Source: a virus
Virus record (IMG/VR): IMGVR_UViG_3300017779_000108
Span: 1 to 28,195 of that record
Direction: 5' to 3' (one strand)
Length of the DNA: 28,195 nt
The stretch's first letter is position 1; each line of letters begins with the position of its first letter. Below are positions 8,201-15,501 of this stretch, one piece after another. Under the pieces are notes generated by a model. It made no database searches. It had not been told where the DNA came from and saw only the letters and a program-made list of their open reading frames with translations. The translations under genes and the position numbers were made by a program.

Positions 8201-8347
8201 AGTAAGATCATCCGCAAGAAGATTGGTAAACTGTCTCCACTCGTCAAAAGTGTTAGCCTTGGTGACATAAGTCCGATCAAGGGGCGAATTTAGTTGCGGA
8301 GGAGAATCTAGTGTGTAAGTAACAGATGAATATGATGCGATTGCCAT
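5279..8347 (-). CDS. Tail fibre with C-terminal S74 intramolecular chaperone, 1022 aa
   Basis: The C-terminal ~103 residues begin with SDYRLKEN and continue with VDGFIAHEVSSVVPEAI and LVPLLTAALQEAI. This is the Peptidase_S74 intramolecular chaperone that trimerises beta-helical fibres and then cuts itself off; the S-D-x-R-x-K motif at about residue 920 marks the cleavage region. A predicted coiled coil (ITKIESLESRVAALES) ends the protein. The shaft is repetitive: a 113-residue unit with AELNKLDGATVTTAEINIID in two copies (DNA 7457-8134), a ~75-residue unit with SELTDMT and SAFNNDSGFTS (6571-7240), and an (Asn-Ala-Thr)n run. The start lies 5 bases after a GATAAATA late box. Probably a long or side tail fibre that recognises the host; the receptor is unknown. 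Confidence 0.92.
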   Translation of the reverse strand: MAIASYSSVTYTLDSPPQLNSPLDRTYVTKANTFDEWRQFTNLLADDLTDLSTAVQTLDGIDTATVTFTNKTLTSPAITTPTITGNTTFSDGAFDFNIASHDGSNGLKLAGTLVSSSAAELNKLDGATVTTAEINIIDGGTSASSITPADADRVVYNDGGTMKQVALSTLDTHFSATTKTLTNKTLTSPVLNTPTITGDTTFSDGTHDLDIASHDGSNGLKLGGTLVTSSAAELNKLDGATVTTAEINIIDGNTSATGTTVADADRVVYNDAGTMKQVAVTDLDTFFSGTTKTLTNKTLTSPTIGGTLTLNASALAGTAIFSAVDSPGSSMPENDEKIPTCDAVFDFVQNQLAPGGVSTLTVANFAGSAVQTASEVGGTGGSIGDNDTSVLTAAAVINFVEGKGYLTSVDGDIESVAAGVGLSGGGTSGAVSLALDFSELTDMTGDISGTTEFILQDGSTESRKAASEIKLSAFNNDSGFTSNTGDITGVTAGVGLSGGGSSGGVTLTLDMSELTDMTAAVNASEDELILLDNGADRRKLISEIPLSAFNNDSGFTSTSGDITGVTAGNLLDGGGTSGSVTLNVDLSELTDMTGAVDGSADEIVLLDDSVQKRKRFAEIGLSKFDNDLTVLGVTAGTITASRAVVVDSNKDIGSFRNITLTGELDAGSLDVSGNADIDGTLEADAITVAGTALNTVIAGTTVTNATNATNATNATNITASANNTTNETVFPTFVDGATGTQGIETDTALSYNPSTNTLTAGTFSGVGSFSTFSASGDAAFDTDTLFVDVSADRVGINDSTPSHSLDVNGTARVTGVATFDGTISHNVSGDAGFFPGLMQNTFGLQSEVASTASNGNSLHIARKDNCPLNLGTAVGTSSTDKVITFNDTDQANGTLGGQDVAKEVGSISITTSATAFNTSSDYRLKENLVGISDGITRVKQLSPKRFNFIVDSGTTVDGFIAHEVSSVVPEAITGAKDATDSNGNPSYQAIDQSKLVPLLTAALQEAITKIESLESRVAALES
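6201..6236 (-). repeat. 9-bp tandem repeat encoding (Asn-Ala-Thr)n in the S74 fibre
   Basis: Four consecutive 9-base units (TTTGTCGCA or TTTGTTGCA/G on the given strand) encode N-A-T-N-A-T-N-A-T-N-A-T on the leftward strand. The units differ only at third codon positions. The run could change copy number by polymerase slippage without breaking the frame. Confidence 0.85.
6571..7240. repeat. Tandem ~225-bp repeats in the S74 fibre shaft
   Basis: Three copies of a unit encoding SELTDMT...RK..SEI.LSAFNNDSGFTS..GDITGVTAG lie head to tail. The bases for DMT recur at 6571, 6796 and 7018, giving spacings of 225 and 222; the segment for NNDSGFTS recurs at 6681 and 6906. Copies have diverged mostly at synonymous sites. 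This is a periodic shaft module. Confidence 0.85.
7457..8134. repeat. Two tandem 339-bp repeats in the S74 fibre shaft
   Basis: A 113-codon unit containing NKTLTSP, FSDG, IASHDGSNGLKL, SSAAELNKLDGATVTTAEINIID, ADADRVVYND and GTMKQVA occurs twice. The same start segment recurs at 7457, 7796 and 8135, exactly 339 bases apart each time. The third occurrence only begins the shaft. The exact spacing indicates duplication of a whole shaft module. Confidence 0.9.
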
Positions 8348-8351
8348 GATT

Positions 8352-8543
8352 CTATTTATCTAGTTTTGTTATAAGTGTCATAACGAGATCCTTTAATTCC
8401 TTTACTTCGTCAGTAAGATTATCAATCTGTTGCATTTTGGATCTTCGCTGTTTTGCTGCTTTATAGTCTTCATCACTTACATTGATAATTGCTCGTGAAT
8501 GATTGTCTCGTCTTAAATTAACTTCTCCTTCTACTCGTATCAT
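8352..8543 (-). CDS. Small coiled-coil phage protein, 63 aa
   Basis: A short charged protein starts MIRVEGEVNLRRDNHSRAII, continues with YKAAKQRRSKMQQID and ends in an amphipathic helix (LTDEVKELKDLVMTLITKLDK). Small proteins of this plan (basic N-terminal motif, then coiled coil) occur beside fibre and baseplate genes in marine T4-like phages; this is recalled, not searched. The start lies 1 base after the stop of the giant DUF4815 gene, so it is the last gene of promoter unit three. It may be an assembly factor or a small virion component. The ORF is convincing from position and composition; the function is unknown. Confidence 0.75.
   Translation of the reverse strand: MIRVEGEVNLRRDNHSRAIINVSDEDYKAAKQRRSKMQQIDNLTDEVKELKDLVMTLITKLDK
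8353..8360 (-). promoter_or_regulatory. Late promoter variant, GATAAATA
   Basis: The leftward strand reads GATAAATA, one base off the T4 late consensus. It overlaps the last codons and stop of the 63-aa gene (stop 8352-8354) and ends 5 bases before the fibre ATG at 8347. Its position matches the other unit-heading boxes, but because it is also coding sequence it is less certain. Confidence 0.55.
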
Positions 8544-8544
8544 C

Positions 8545-11500
8545 TTATATCGATGCGATTGCTCGAAGATCGTTTATGATCGGAGTTTTCGCTGCGTTAG
8601 TAGATGTCATGACGATCTTCAATTGGAACTGAGAGAAATCGTTTGTTGGATCGATTTCATATTCAATCTCTTGAAGTGTATTTTCGTCAGCAGTTTCTGA
8701 AATTGGAACAGAAGGAACAAGTGTGTATGGTGCGTCATTCAAATCAAGAGTTTGAGGACTTCCCACTTCATCATCGAATCTTGCGTATACCTCAATGTTG
8801 GCAACCTCAGGCCTGAAAGCACCGATGTAAACATTAAGTTTATCAGCAGGATTGTTGAGAACAACCTTCTTGGTGATATATCTCGCAGTTGCATTTCCAT
8901 GTGCCGCATTGGTTTCATTTGTAACATCATTATTAATAATGTTTCCATTACAAACCAAACAGATCCGATCAAAATCGATAAGAGGTGAGAGATACTCATC
9001 ATTAGTAGTCAGATTAGCTTCCAACTTAATATCTGAGGCAGAAGAAACTGAAACTGTTGAAGGTAGATACATGTGTGATCCATCAGGTTTCAGATCATAT
9101 CGTCTTCCTCCAACCACTAACTTGTACTCAATTGAAGTTCTTGGAAGAATCAACTGACCTGGCGAGAACTGAACGGAATCAACATTGAATGGGCCATTCT
9201 TTATAATTGACTGGAAGTTCCCTGTTCCTGTTTCCGTAACTGTACCTGGCCCGACTGCTCTTGTTCGAGTCGTTTCTGTTGAACTCAAGAATGTGTGTGC
9301 ATTTAACTTGAACTTGATATCCCTAGTTTGCACCGGAGTCCATGTCGAGGCATTTGCACTTCGGAAGGCAACTCCAAGATAAGGATCACGAGATATTCTT
9401 TCACCTGTCAGAACATCAGTATTGTCTATTTCTGACAACCAGATTCGATAATCTGCACTTGAAGATCTTACGATAAATGCATATTCACGATCCGCTTCCA
9501 GATAAACCGGAGAGTGGAAAGCAAAGTTTGTTGCAGTCGATGCATCTGTACTTGTCGTTACTGAAGAAGATGGAATTGTCTTTACACCATGTTTTACCAA
9601 CCTTTGAGTTGGGAATCCATTCTCCACTTCAACGATCTGAATAGTGACCGGAACATCATCGTTTTTAGCCTGAAAGAAGATGTCGATTGACTTAATCAAA
9701 GCACCCTGTGGAATACCAACATCAGACAACTGAAAGGACTGTGCCAAAGGATCTTCTCTACAGAACTCAAAAGGAGACCAGTTTCCAGTCGCGTAAGTTG
9801 ATGGATTAGCTGCTTGATTTGGATCTCCTACAAGAAACCTTACATCACCATCAAAAGGTTCAAAGAGAGCATCATCAATCGAAACCGATACTCGATGTTC
9901 AGGATTATTCGTCAATTTCAACAAGAAGAGATCTGCCTCATCCGTTTCAGAATCAACACGAGCCTTGAATGTGATAGAAGCTGTATTGCTCTGAACTGTG
10001 AAGTTTCCTGTGAGAGAAGTACCAGTTGCACCAGACAAGTCACTGGTTGTAACACCTGTGATAGTGTATGGAACATTTGTGCCATTCGCTACATTTTCGG
10101 TAGTCAGTGTAACCGTAAAGGATTCACCTTCCTCAACGTTGAACTTGTCGGTTGCAAGAGCATATTGTGGAACACCATCAGGTGTGTTAGGAGTAAACTC
10201 TACTGGATAGTTTGTATTATCTGGATCAGATACCTCTGGAAGACGAGTTTCGTTAAGATTGCAGTCTTCAAGATCAAAGCCGGGACTTACAACATATTTT
10301 GCTCTCGCTCGTGTTGTAACCAAAGGATCATTAACTCCATTGTTTGTGTCACTAAGAGTAAAGATTCTTTGACCAGTTGCAAAACGAGATTCTGTATTAT
10401 TAGGAATAATGAAGTATCCTTGAATTGTTCCATTTGCATCTGTCGTAAGATCACGACGAGAATCACTGACCAATGCAAATGATTCAGATGCGTTCTTATC
10501 ATAGAAATCTACTCTTGCAGCCGAAAGGACTTTTCGATTGAGAAAATCTTCGAAATTACCACTCGCAAGTGTTGTAGCATAACCCGTAACATTTGTTTCG
10601 TCAAAGTATGCGTAGAGTCGAGTGTTGGGTTTCATACCCATCGCCTTGAAGTAGACTCTGCGTGAACGGATGAATGGTATTAGAGTTGTTTCAACAAGTT
10701 TACCATCTTCCCTTTCAGTTATGATATTACCTGAAGTTTTCTCGCGAATAGCATCTTTCGAAGTAGTAACTCGAACCGAAGCATCATTTGAATCTCCGCT
10801 TCGTTTTTCTCTTACTCGATCCGTTTCGGTCTGAGTAATATAATCTGCTGGAGTTGTACTTCCGGCTCGTTGTGCCTTATTGTATTTTTCGGATCTTGCA
10901 AGAACTCCTCCAAGATACCAACCCATCCAATTGACTTGAGCAACATTCCAAACGGATCCGTTTGTTTTTTCCTTGTCACTACCCTGTTCAATATTATCGT
11001 AATTGCCATCAGGATTGTTTGTCAAGTCTGGCCTTCTATTCACTTCGTACCAAGAGTCACCACAAGGAGAGAGTTGAAGAGTTCCTCGATAGTTACTTGT
11101 TCCATAAGGAATAACAGACTCGTGAACTGCGGCAAACTTTTGATCGATGATTGTTTCAGTAGCTACAGTTGGTAGTCGAACAAAATTATCATCACTAGTG
11201 CCATCAACTCTTACTTCGACATCGTTGATATCGAAAGATGGGTGAAGTTGACCCTTAAGATAGTCGATAGAACACTTGTAGCCGGGATCTGTTACAGCCC
11301 CGCGATTATGTCCTGTGAAACTATCAACAAGAATACCATTCTTAAATCTTTCACCTGATCCATCAAAGATCTTTTTATCTTTTGCTTCTTGTTCAAGCAA
11401 GGAAAGTGAAGTGTAGTATTCAATATTCTTAATTCTCTTCTCAAGGTTTCCGATATCACGCATTGTGTATCGACGATGATCAAAATATTCTGTATCAATC

Positions 11501-14010
11501 GCCTTTGCATCAAAAGTAAAGGCTGGAAGAAATAGATTGTAGAGAAGAAGAGAACCCTTTGGTAGTTCAGGAAGAGTAGGTTCTAAAGAAGATACTCCCT
11601 TGTTGATAAGAAATTCTCCACGACGAGTCAAAATCAATTGATCGTACCTTGGTAGAAAGTAGTCAAGCTTGAGATTGATTTGTGTGTTAGGATCAAGTTC
11701 CGATCCATTTGTTCCTCGAAAATCGAGAACATCGGATAGACGATTTCCCTTATAAACCGGAATCTTAGCATAATCGAATGTCGTAGGATAAGACTCACGA
11801 GTGAAATAAGTACCGGATCCACTGTGTGTAAAGTGAGTGAAACTGATTGTTACGTTTCCGGTAAGACCATCGCCAACATAAGTCAACGTTCCGTTCTGAT
11901 AAGAATCATCTCTTTGTCCATTGTCTAAAACGAAATCGGAAAGTTTGATAGTCTGTTCTGGACTGTTGTCATCTCCTGCAACGATAGATGTTATTTCTAC
12001 GATATCGCTTACTCCAAGTTGAATAACTTCTCCGGTTGATAGTCCTTTAGGAGAGGGAGCATTAGTGACTGATGCAGATACTAATGTTTTTGTTGAAAGG
12101 GTAAGTTTGGTTCTTACTGATGCGATAGCAGAAATACTTCCGACCGCGGCCGATGTCGCAGAACTTAGTGTTAATGTGACTTCTGTAAAAGCAGCATTGA
12201 AACTTACGGCGCTGACTTCTTTGAAAGTAGTGCCATCTGATACGATATAATCATTAACATCTTTTCTGAAAAAGGTCTGAGTAGCAGCCGAGATTCCCTT
12301 TAACACTATTGTAGTAGTGTTGGTCTTGGTAAGTTGAGCGGTGTCCGCTCCAGTAAATTCTTTTCTAATGACAAAGGTTGTTTCGTCATCGTTGACTGCT
12401 GATACAACCTTACGAGGAAGAGGAATAATTTTACTTGACTTTTTGTTACCCTTTACCTTAAATGTTGCTTCGGTTGGATTGAACTGAACTTGAGGAGAGA
12501 CACTTTGATCAAGAATATTTGTTGCAGCATTTACTTGCTTATAAGACGCAGTTCCAAGATTGAAATACAAACGGAATACGGTATTCAATCCTGTTCCTCG
12601 AATCTTTTCAATTCCAGTTGGTGTAATAGTTTTTGAACCACTCCCTTGAACAACGTAACTTGAAAGAGGACTGTTGTCTCCTTCAATGTCGGGTATAGTT
12701 CCGTCAGTAAATTTACCTTCAATGTAAGTTGGCTCACCCGAATTGACAGAAACTGCTTCATCAAACTCTTGATCGCGAGCTTTATCTGCAAGAATTTCTA
12801 TGCGATTCTTTAACTCAACACGATATCCTTCCACATAAGCCGTCGAAGGTTCAATACCCATCGCATACTTAGACTTGAGTGTATTGATATCAGAGGTTTC
12901 TGTTGCGGAGAATCGTCCACGATTTCCACCATCGTTGTATGCTTCACGCACATCAATGATAAATGGATTTAGAGTGTAGTTTCCACTCTCTTCAAATGTC
13001 CTTTTTGCAATTACACCTCCGAGTCTTTCAGCCCCATCTGCATATTGAGCAGAAAGAGGTCGAATAACTCGATTGTCTTCGATTGTAACAAGAGAAACAA
13101 AATCAGTTGAAGATGCACTTGTTGTGAGATTAAAAACTTTATTCGCATTGAAGTCTACATTCAGTATGGTATTCTGATCTGTAAGAAGAACCAATGAAAG
13201 AGTAATTGCGTAACGATCAGCGCCAGGAGCAGAGGCATTTGGTGTTCCTGTCGAGTTGTCTACAAGTGTTGTATCGCTAACAGAGTTTGTAACTGTCTCT
13301 GATACTTTAAAGGCCAACTTACCAGTCAAACGGGTGTTCTCGCTTGGTCTTTCAATAAAAACATCGGTTGCTTCGACATTTACAAAATATCCTCCAACAA
13401 AGAAGACTCCCTTATTGACACGAAGTTTTGTCGCAAACCCAACCTTTTGAATTTCACCGATTACATCATCAGTAGATGTGACTTCAGATGAGGTATTATT
13501 GTTATCCTTTATGGACTGTTTAGATCTAATATTCTGAAGACGAGAGAAAAATGTTTCAGCGTCGGTCTTCTTCGTGTAACGTAGAAACAATCTATATGTA
13601 GTTTCTGTATCATTTGCAACCAATGCTTCGGCGGAGATTACATCCGCAGAAAGTCCACCATCCTCATCAATCTTTTTCAGATATGTTTTGATCCTCGCAT
13701 CAACGTCAGCCGCAGAAGGAGAAGTACCACTTACAACAAGGCCGACATCACTAAGTACAATGTCAATGAAATAAAGACTTGGATCAAATACTACTTCTCC
13801 ATCTAATACACGACTACCGTTCTCGAAGAGGTTTGATCCTAAACGGTCGATCTGTGTTTGAAGAAGAGTTTGAAGTTGATTCAATTCACGAACCTGTACA
13901 CTAACGCCGGGTTTGAATAGAATCTTAAGATGTCCCTTTGCCTCATTGCCCGACGAAACATAGTCGTCATAGTAAGGAGACGTTTGATAGAGTGTGGTAT
14001 TAATAGGCAT
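8545..14010 (-). CDS. Giant baseplate/outer tail protein with DUF4815, 1821 aa
   Basis: The N-terminus (YDDYVSSGNEAKGHLKILF, GVSVQVRELNQLQTLLQTQI) is the signature of DUF4815 proteins, the large structural proteins that marine T4-like phages encode after gp8, in the place where T4 has gp9-gp12. Residues about 1285-1380 (FNVEEGESFTVTLTTENV ... NTASITFKARVDSETDEADLF) resemble a Calx-beta domain. A conserved region follows from about residue 1420 (DPLAQSFQLSD, ADREYAFIVRSSSADYRIWL, DIKFKLNAHTF). The C-terminus is beta-rich. There is no signal peptide or membrane segment. It is the second gene of promoter unit three, 6 bases after gp8, with no strong Shine-Dalgarno. It probably forms the outer baseplate or the fibre-attachment platform. 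Family assignment is confident; the equivalence to gp10 is positional. Confidence 0.85.
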   Translation of the reverse strand: MPINTTLYQTSPYYDDYVSSGNEAKGHLKILFKPGVSVQVRELNQLQTLLQTQIDRLGSNLFENGSRVLDGEVVFDPSLYFIDIVLSDVGLVVSGTSPSAADVDARIKTYLKKIDEDGGLSADVISAEALVANDTETTYRLFLRYTKKTDAETFFSRLQNIRSKQSIKDNNNTSSEVTSTDDVIGEIQKVGFATKLRVNKGVFFVGGYFVNVEATDVFIERPSENTRLTGKLAFKVSETVTNSVSDTTLVDNSTGTPNASAPGADRYAITLSLVLLTDQNTILNVDFNANKVFNLTTSASSTDFVSLVTIEDNRVIRPLSAQYADGAERLGGVIAKRTFEESGNYTLNPFIIDVREAYNDGGNRGRFSATETSDINTLKSKYAMGIEPSTAYVEGYRVELKNRIEILADKARDQEFDEAVSVNSGEPTYIEGKFTDGTIPDIEGDNSPLSSYVVQGSGSKTITPTGIEKIRGTGLNTVFRLYFNLGTASYKQVNAATNILDQSVSPQVQFNPTEATFKVKGNKKSSKIIPLPRKVVSAVNDDETTFVIRKEFTGADTAQLTKTNTTTIVLKGISAATQTFFRKDVNDYIVSDGTTFKEVSAVSFNAAFTEVTLTLSSATSAAVGSISAIASVRTKLTLSTKTLVSASVTNAPSPKGLSTGEVIQLGVSDIVEITSIVAGDDNSPEQTIKLSDFVLDNGQRDDSYQNGTLTYVGDGLTGNVTISFTHFTHSGSGTYFTRESYPTTFDYAKIPVYKGNRLSDVLDFRGTNGSELDPNTQINLKLDYFLPRYDQLILTRRGEFLINKGVSSLEPTLPELPKGSLLLYNLFLPAFTFDAKAIDTEYFDHRRYTMRDIGNLEKRIKNIEYYTSLSLLEQEAKDKKIFDGSGERFKNGILVDSFTGHNRGAVTDPGYKCSIDYLKGQLHPSFDINDVEVRVDGTSDDNFVRLPTVATETIIDQKFAAVHESVIPYGTSNYRGTLQLSPCGDSWYEVNRRPDLTNNPDGNYDNIEQGSDKEKTNGSVWNVAQVNWMGWYLGGVLARSEKYNKAQRAGSTTPADYITQTETDRVREKRSGDSNDASVRVTTSKDAIREKTSGNIITEREDGKLVETTLIPFIRSRRVYFKAMGMKPNTRLYAYFDETNVTGYATTLASGNFEDFLNRKVLSAARVDFYDKNASESFALVSDSRRDLTTDANGTIQGYFIIPNNTESRFATGQRIFTLSDTNNGVNDPLVTTRARAKYVVSPGFDLEDCNLNETRLPEVSDPDNTNYPVEFTPNTPDGVPQYALATDKFNVEEGESFTVTLTTENVANGTNVPYTITGVTTSDLSGATGTSLTGNFTVQSNTASITFKARVDSETDEADLFLLKLTNNPEHRVSVSIDDALFEPFDGDVRFLVGDPNQAANPSTYATGNWSPFEFCREDPLAQSFQLSDVGIPQGALIKSIDIFFQAKNDDVPVTIQIVEVENGFPTQRLVKHGVKTIPSSSVTTSTDASTATNFAFHSPVYLEADREYAFIVRSSSADYRIWLSEIDNTDVLTGERISRDPYLGVAFRSANASTWTPVQTRDIKFKLNAHTFLSSTETTRTRAVGPGTVTETGTGNFQSIIKNGPFNVDSVQFSPGQLILPRTSIEYKLVVGGRRYDLKPDGSHMYLPSTVSVSSASDIKLEANLTTNDEYLSPLIDFDRICLVCNGNIINNDVTNETNAAHGNATARYITKKVVLNNPADKLNVYIGAFRPEVANIEVYARFDDEVGSPQTLDLNDAPYTLVPSVPISETADENTLQEIEYEIDPTNDFSQFQLKIVMTSTNAAKTPIINDLRAIASI

Positions 14011-14016
14011 AGATCT

Positions 14017-15471
14017 TTAGAATTGTAAAATTATTCTTACTTTTTCGGTCTGCACACTGCTTCGAAGGATAGGAACACGATTGTCAACCATGATAACATT
14101 ACCAGTGAAGGCATTGTGTTCAGGAGCCGTGATTGATCCGTATGCAATTTCAACCTGTTGTACATCGGCTGCATTATACACTTTGACAGTTCCACTCGAA
14201 GGAATGGCGTCTTGAGTTATATCTGCTGACGAATTTTGATGGAAGAAAATTTTATTATTTGTGGTATCAATAAAATCAATCCAAGCTCTTTCGAGACTTG
14301 TGTTCACAATAAAATACCATCCCGAATCAGAAGTAACACTTATTGAGGCAGAAAGATTCAAGCGTTGAAGAGAATTGACAACACTGAAAGCATGAGGAGA
14401 GTCATCAGCTGTCATCCCGATATTCTTAATAATAGAACATTGTCTAAACTTTGTATCAACTAATGTTTCGTTCGTATTAGCAGAATTAGCATCTCCTCCA
14501 ACAAAGTCGGCCGCGATTCCTACATAGAAAGGAGGAAAGACATCTAAATTATCTGCACCGAATCCTGCAGCTGGAGCAAAAAGAGGTTGAATATCCGCAC
14601 GAGTTGTAGACGTGGGTTCACTGTCGAACATCACACTCGCCTTACGAATACCATTCGATGCACCAGTTCCAAAAGCTTGAAGTTGGGACAAAGTGAGAGC
14701 AGATCCATCTGTTGAATTTCCTACCGAAGTAATAACACCATCAACCACGTTAATCTTCACTGCGGTTGTTGCGGTTGTTCCGTCGAGTTGTGTGTATCTA
14801 AGCTTTGCCGCTTTTGCACCGTCAACGGTACTATAACCTGCTCCACCATTCACAACTTTGAAACCATAAAGAAGTCCAATTGTGTCAATGCCACTGGATA
14901 GATTCGCCGGAATTTCAAAGAATGTAGTCGAGTCAACAAAATCACTTGCGGTCGGAATTACTCCGATGCGAGTCCAGATATAAGAGTCTCCACTATTTTG
15001 ACCAACATCACCATCCGCGGCTGCGGCACTTGAAGGAGAAACTGAACTAGTCCCATTTGAGTTATTACTCAAACAAAGGTATAGAACTCCATTCAAATGA
15101 ACGTAGCAAGCATACTGGTTAATCGAACTACCACTAACGGATTGATTAAAACAGGTTCTATCCGTTGAATCATACGCTTTGTACTTTCGTCCTGTGACCC
15201 ATGCTTGTCCAGTCTTTGGAAGGAGTCTTTCTACTTCGTTGGATTCAATCAACTTCATAGAGTTCAGGTTTTGAAGGACATCCTGTCTCTCTAGTTCACT
15301 CCCAGTTGGAGTTGGAGGAGCAGTTTCATCTAGCCAAGGATCACTCTTTCCGATCCCAACATAGAATCCAGTGGATTTACTAAGGGGTGAATCGACTGCT
15401 AGTGTGTTTATCGCCGTAACGAAAGCGTCGGCATTGTTTCTTCTAAAATCGTCGGTAATTATTGCACTCAT
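14017..15471 (-). CDS. 8: Baseplate wedge protein gp8-like, 484 aa
   Basis: T4 gp8 features are visible. The N-terminus has FYVGIGKSDPWLDETAPPTP, comparable to FITFGRSEPW plus PPYPTD in T4. The middle has YLCLSNNSNGTSSV and GDSYIWTRIGVIPTASDF, and the C-terminus VDNRVPILRSSVQTEKVRII, comparable to the T4 ending ENRPPIIM...TEEINILF. It is longer than T4 gp8 (334 aa), with a beta-rich insertion in the centre. gp8 is a wedge subunit that links gp7 and gp10 in T4, and the neighbours here (gp7-like before, DUF4815 after) fit. It heads promoter unit three; a TATAAATA box ends 9 bases before the ATG. Confidence 0.88.
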   Translation of the reverse strand: MSAIITDDFRRNNADAFVTAINTLAVDSPLSKSTGFYVGIGKSDPWLDETAPPTPTGSELERQDVLQNLNSMKLIESNEVERLLPKTGQAWVTGRKYKAYDSTDRTCFNQSVSGSSINQYACYVHLNGVLYLCLSNNSNGTSSVSPSSAAAADGDVGQNSGDSYIWTRIGVIPTASDFVDSTTFFEIPANLSSGIDTIGLLYGFKVVNGGAGYSTVDGAKAAKLRYTQLDGTTATTAVKINVVDGVITSVGNSTDGSALTLSQLQAFGTGASNGIRKASVMFDSEPTSTTRADIQPLFAPAAGFGADNLDVFPPFYVGIAADFVGGDANSANTNETLVDTKFRQCSIIKNIGMTADDSPHAFSVVNSLQRLNLSASISVTSDSGWYFIVNTSLERAWIDFIDTTNNKIFFHQNSSADITQDAIPSSGTVKVYNAADVQQVEIAYGSITAPEHNAFTGNVIMVDNRVPILRSSVQTEKVRIILQF

Positions 15472-15480
15472 ACTTTCTAT

Positions 15481-15488
15481 TATTTATA
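15481..15488 (-). promoter_or_regulatory. T4-type late promoter, exact TATAAATA
   Basis: TATAAATA on the leftward strand lies in the 30-base gap between the gp7-like stop (15502) and the gp8 ATG (15471), 9 bases from the ATG. The intervening bases include AGAAAG, which overlaps the expected start of transcription. Confidence 0.8.
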
Positions 15489-15501
15489 AAACTTTTTTGG
15501 A

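Noticed and set aside
9814-10482. Rightward 222-codon open frame
   Set aside because: It lies wholly antisense to the DUF4815 gene; its Cys/Ile/Arg-rich composition is what reverse reading of Ser/Thr/Asp codons gives.
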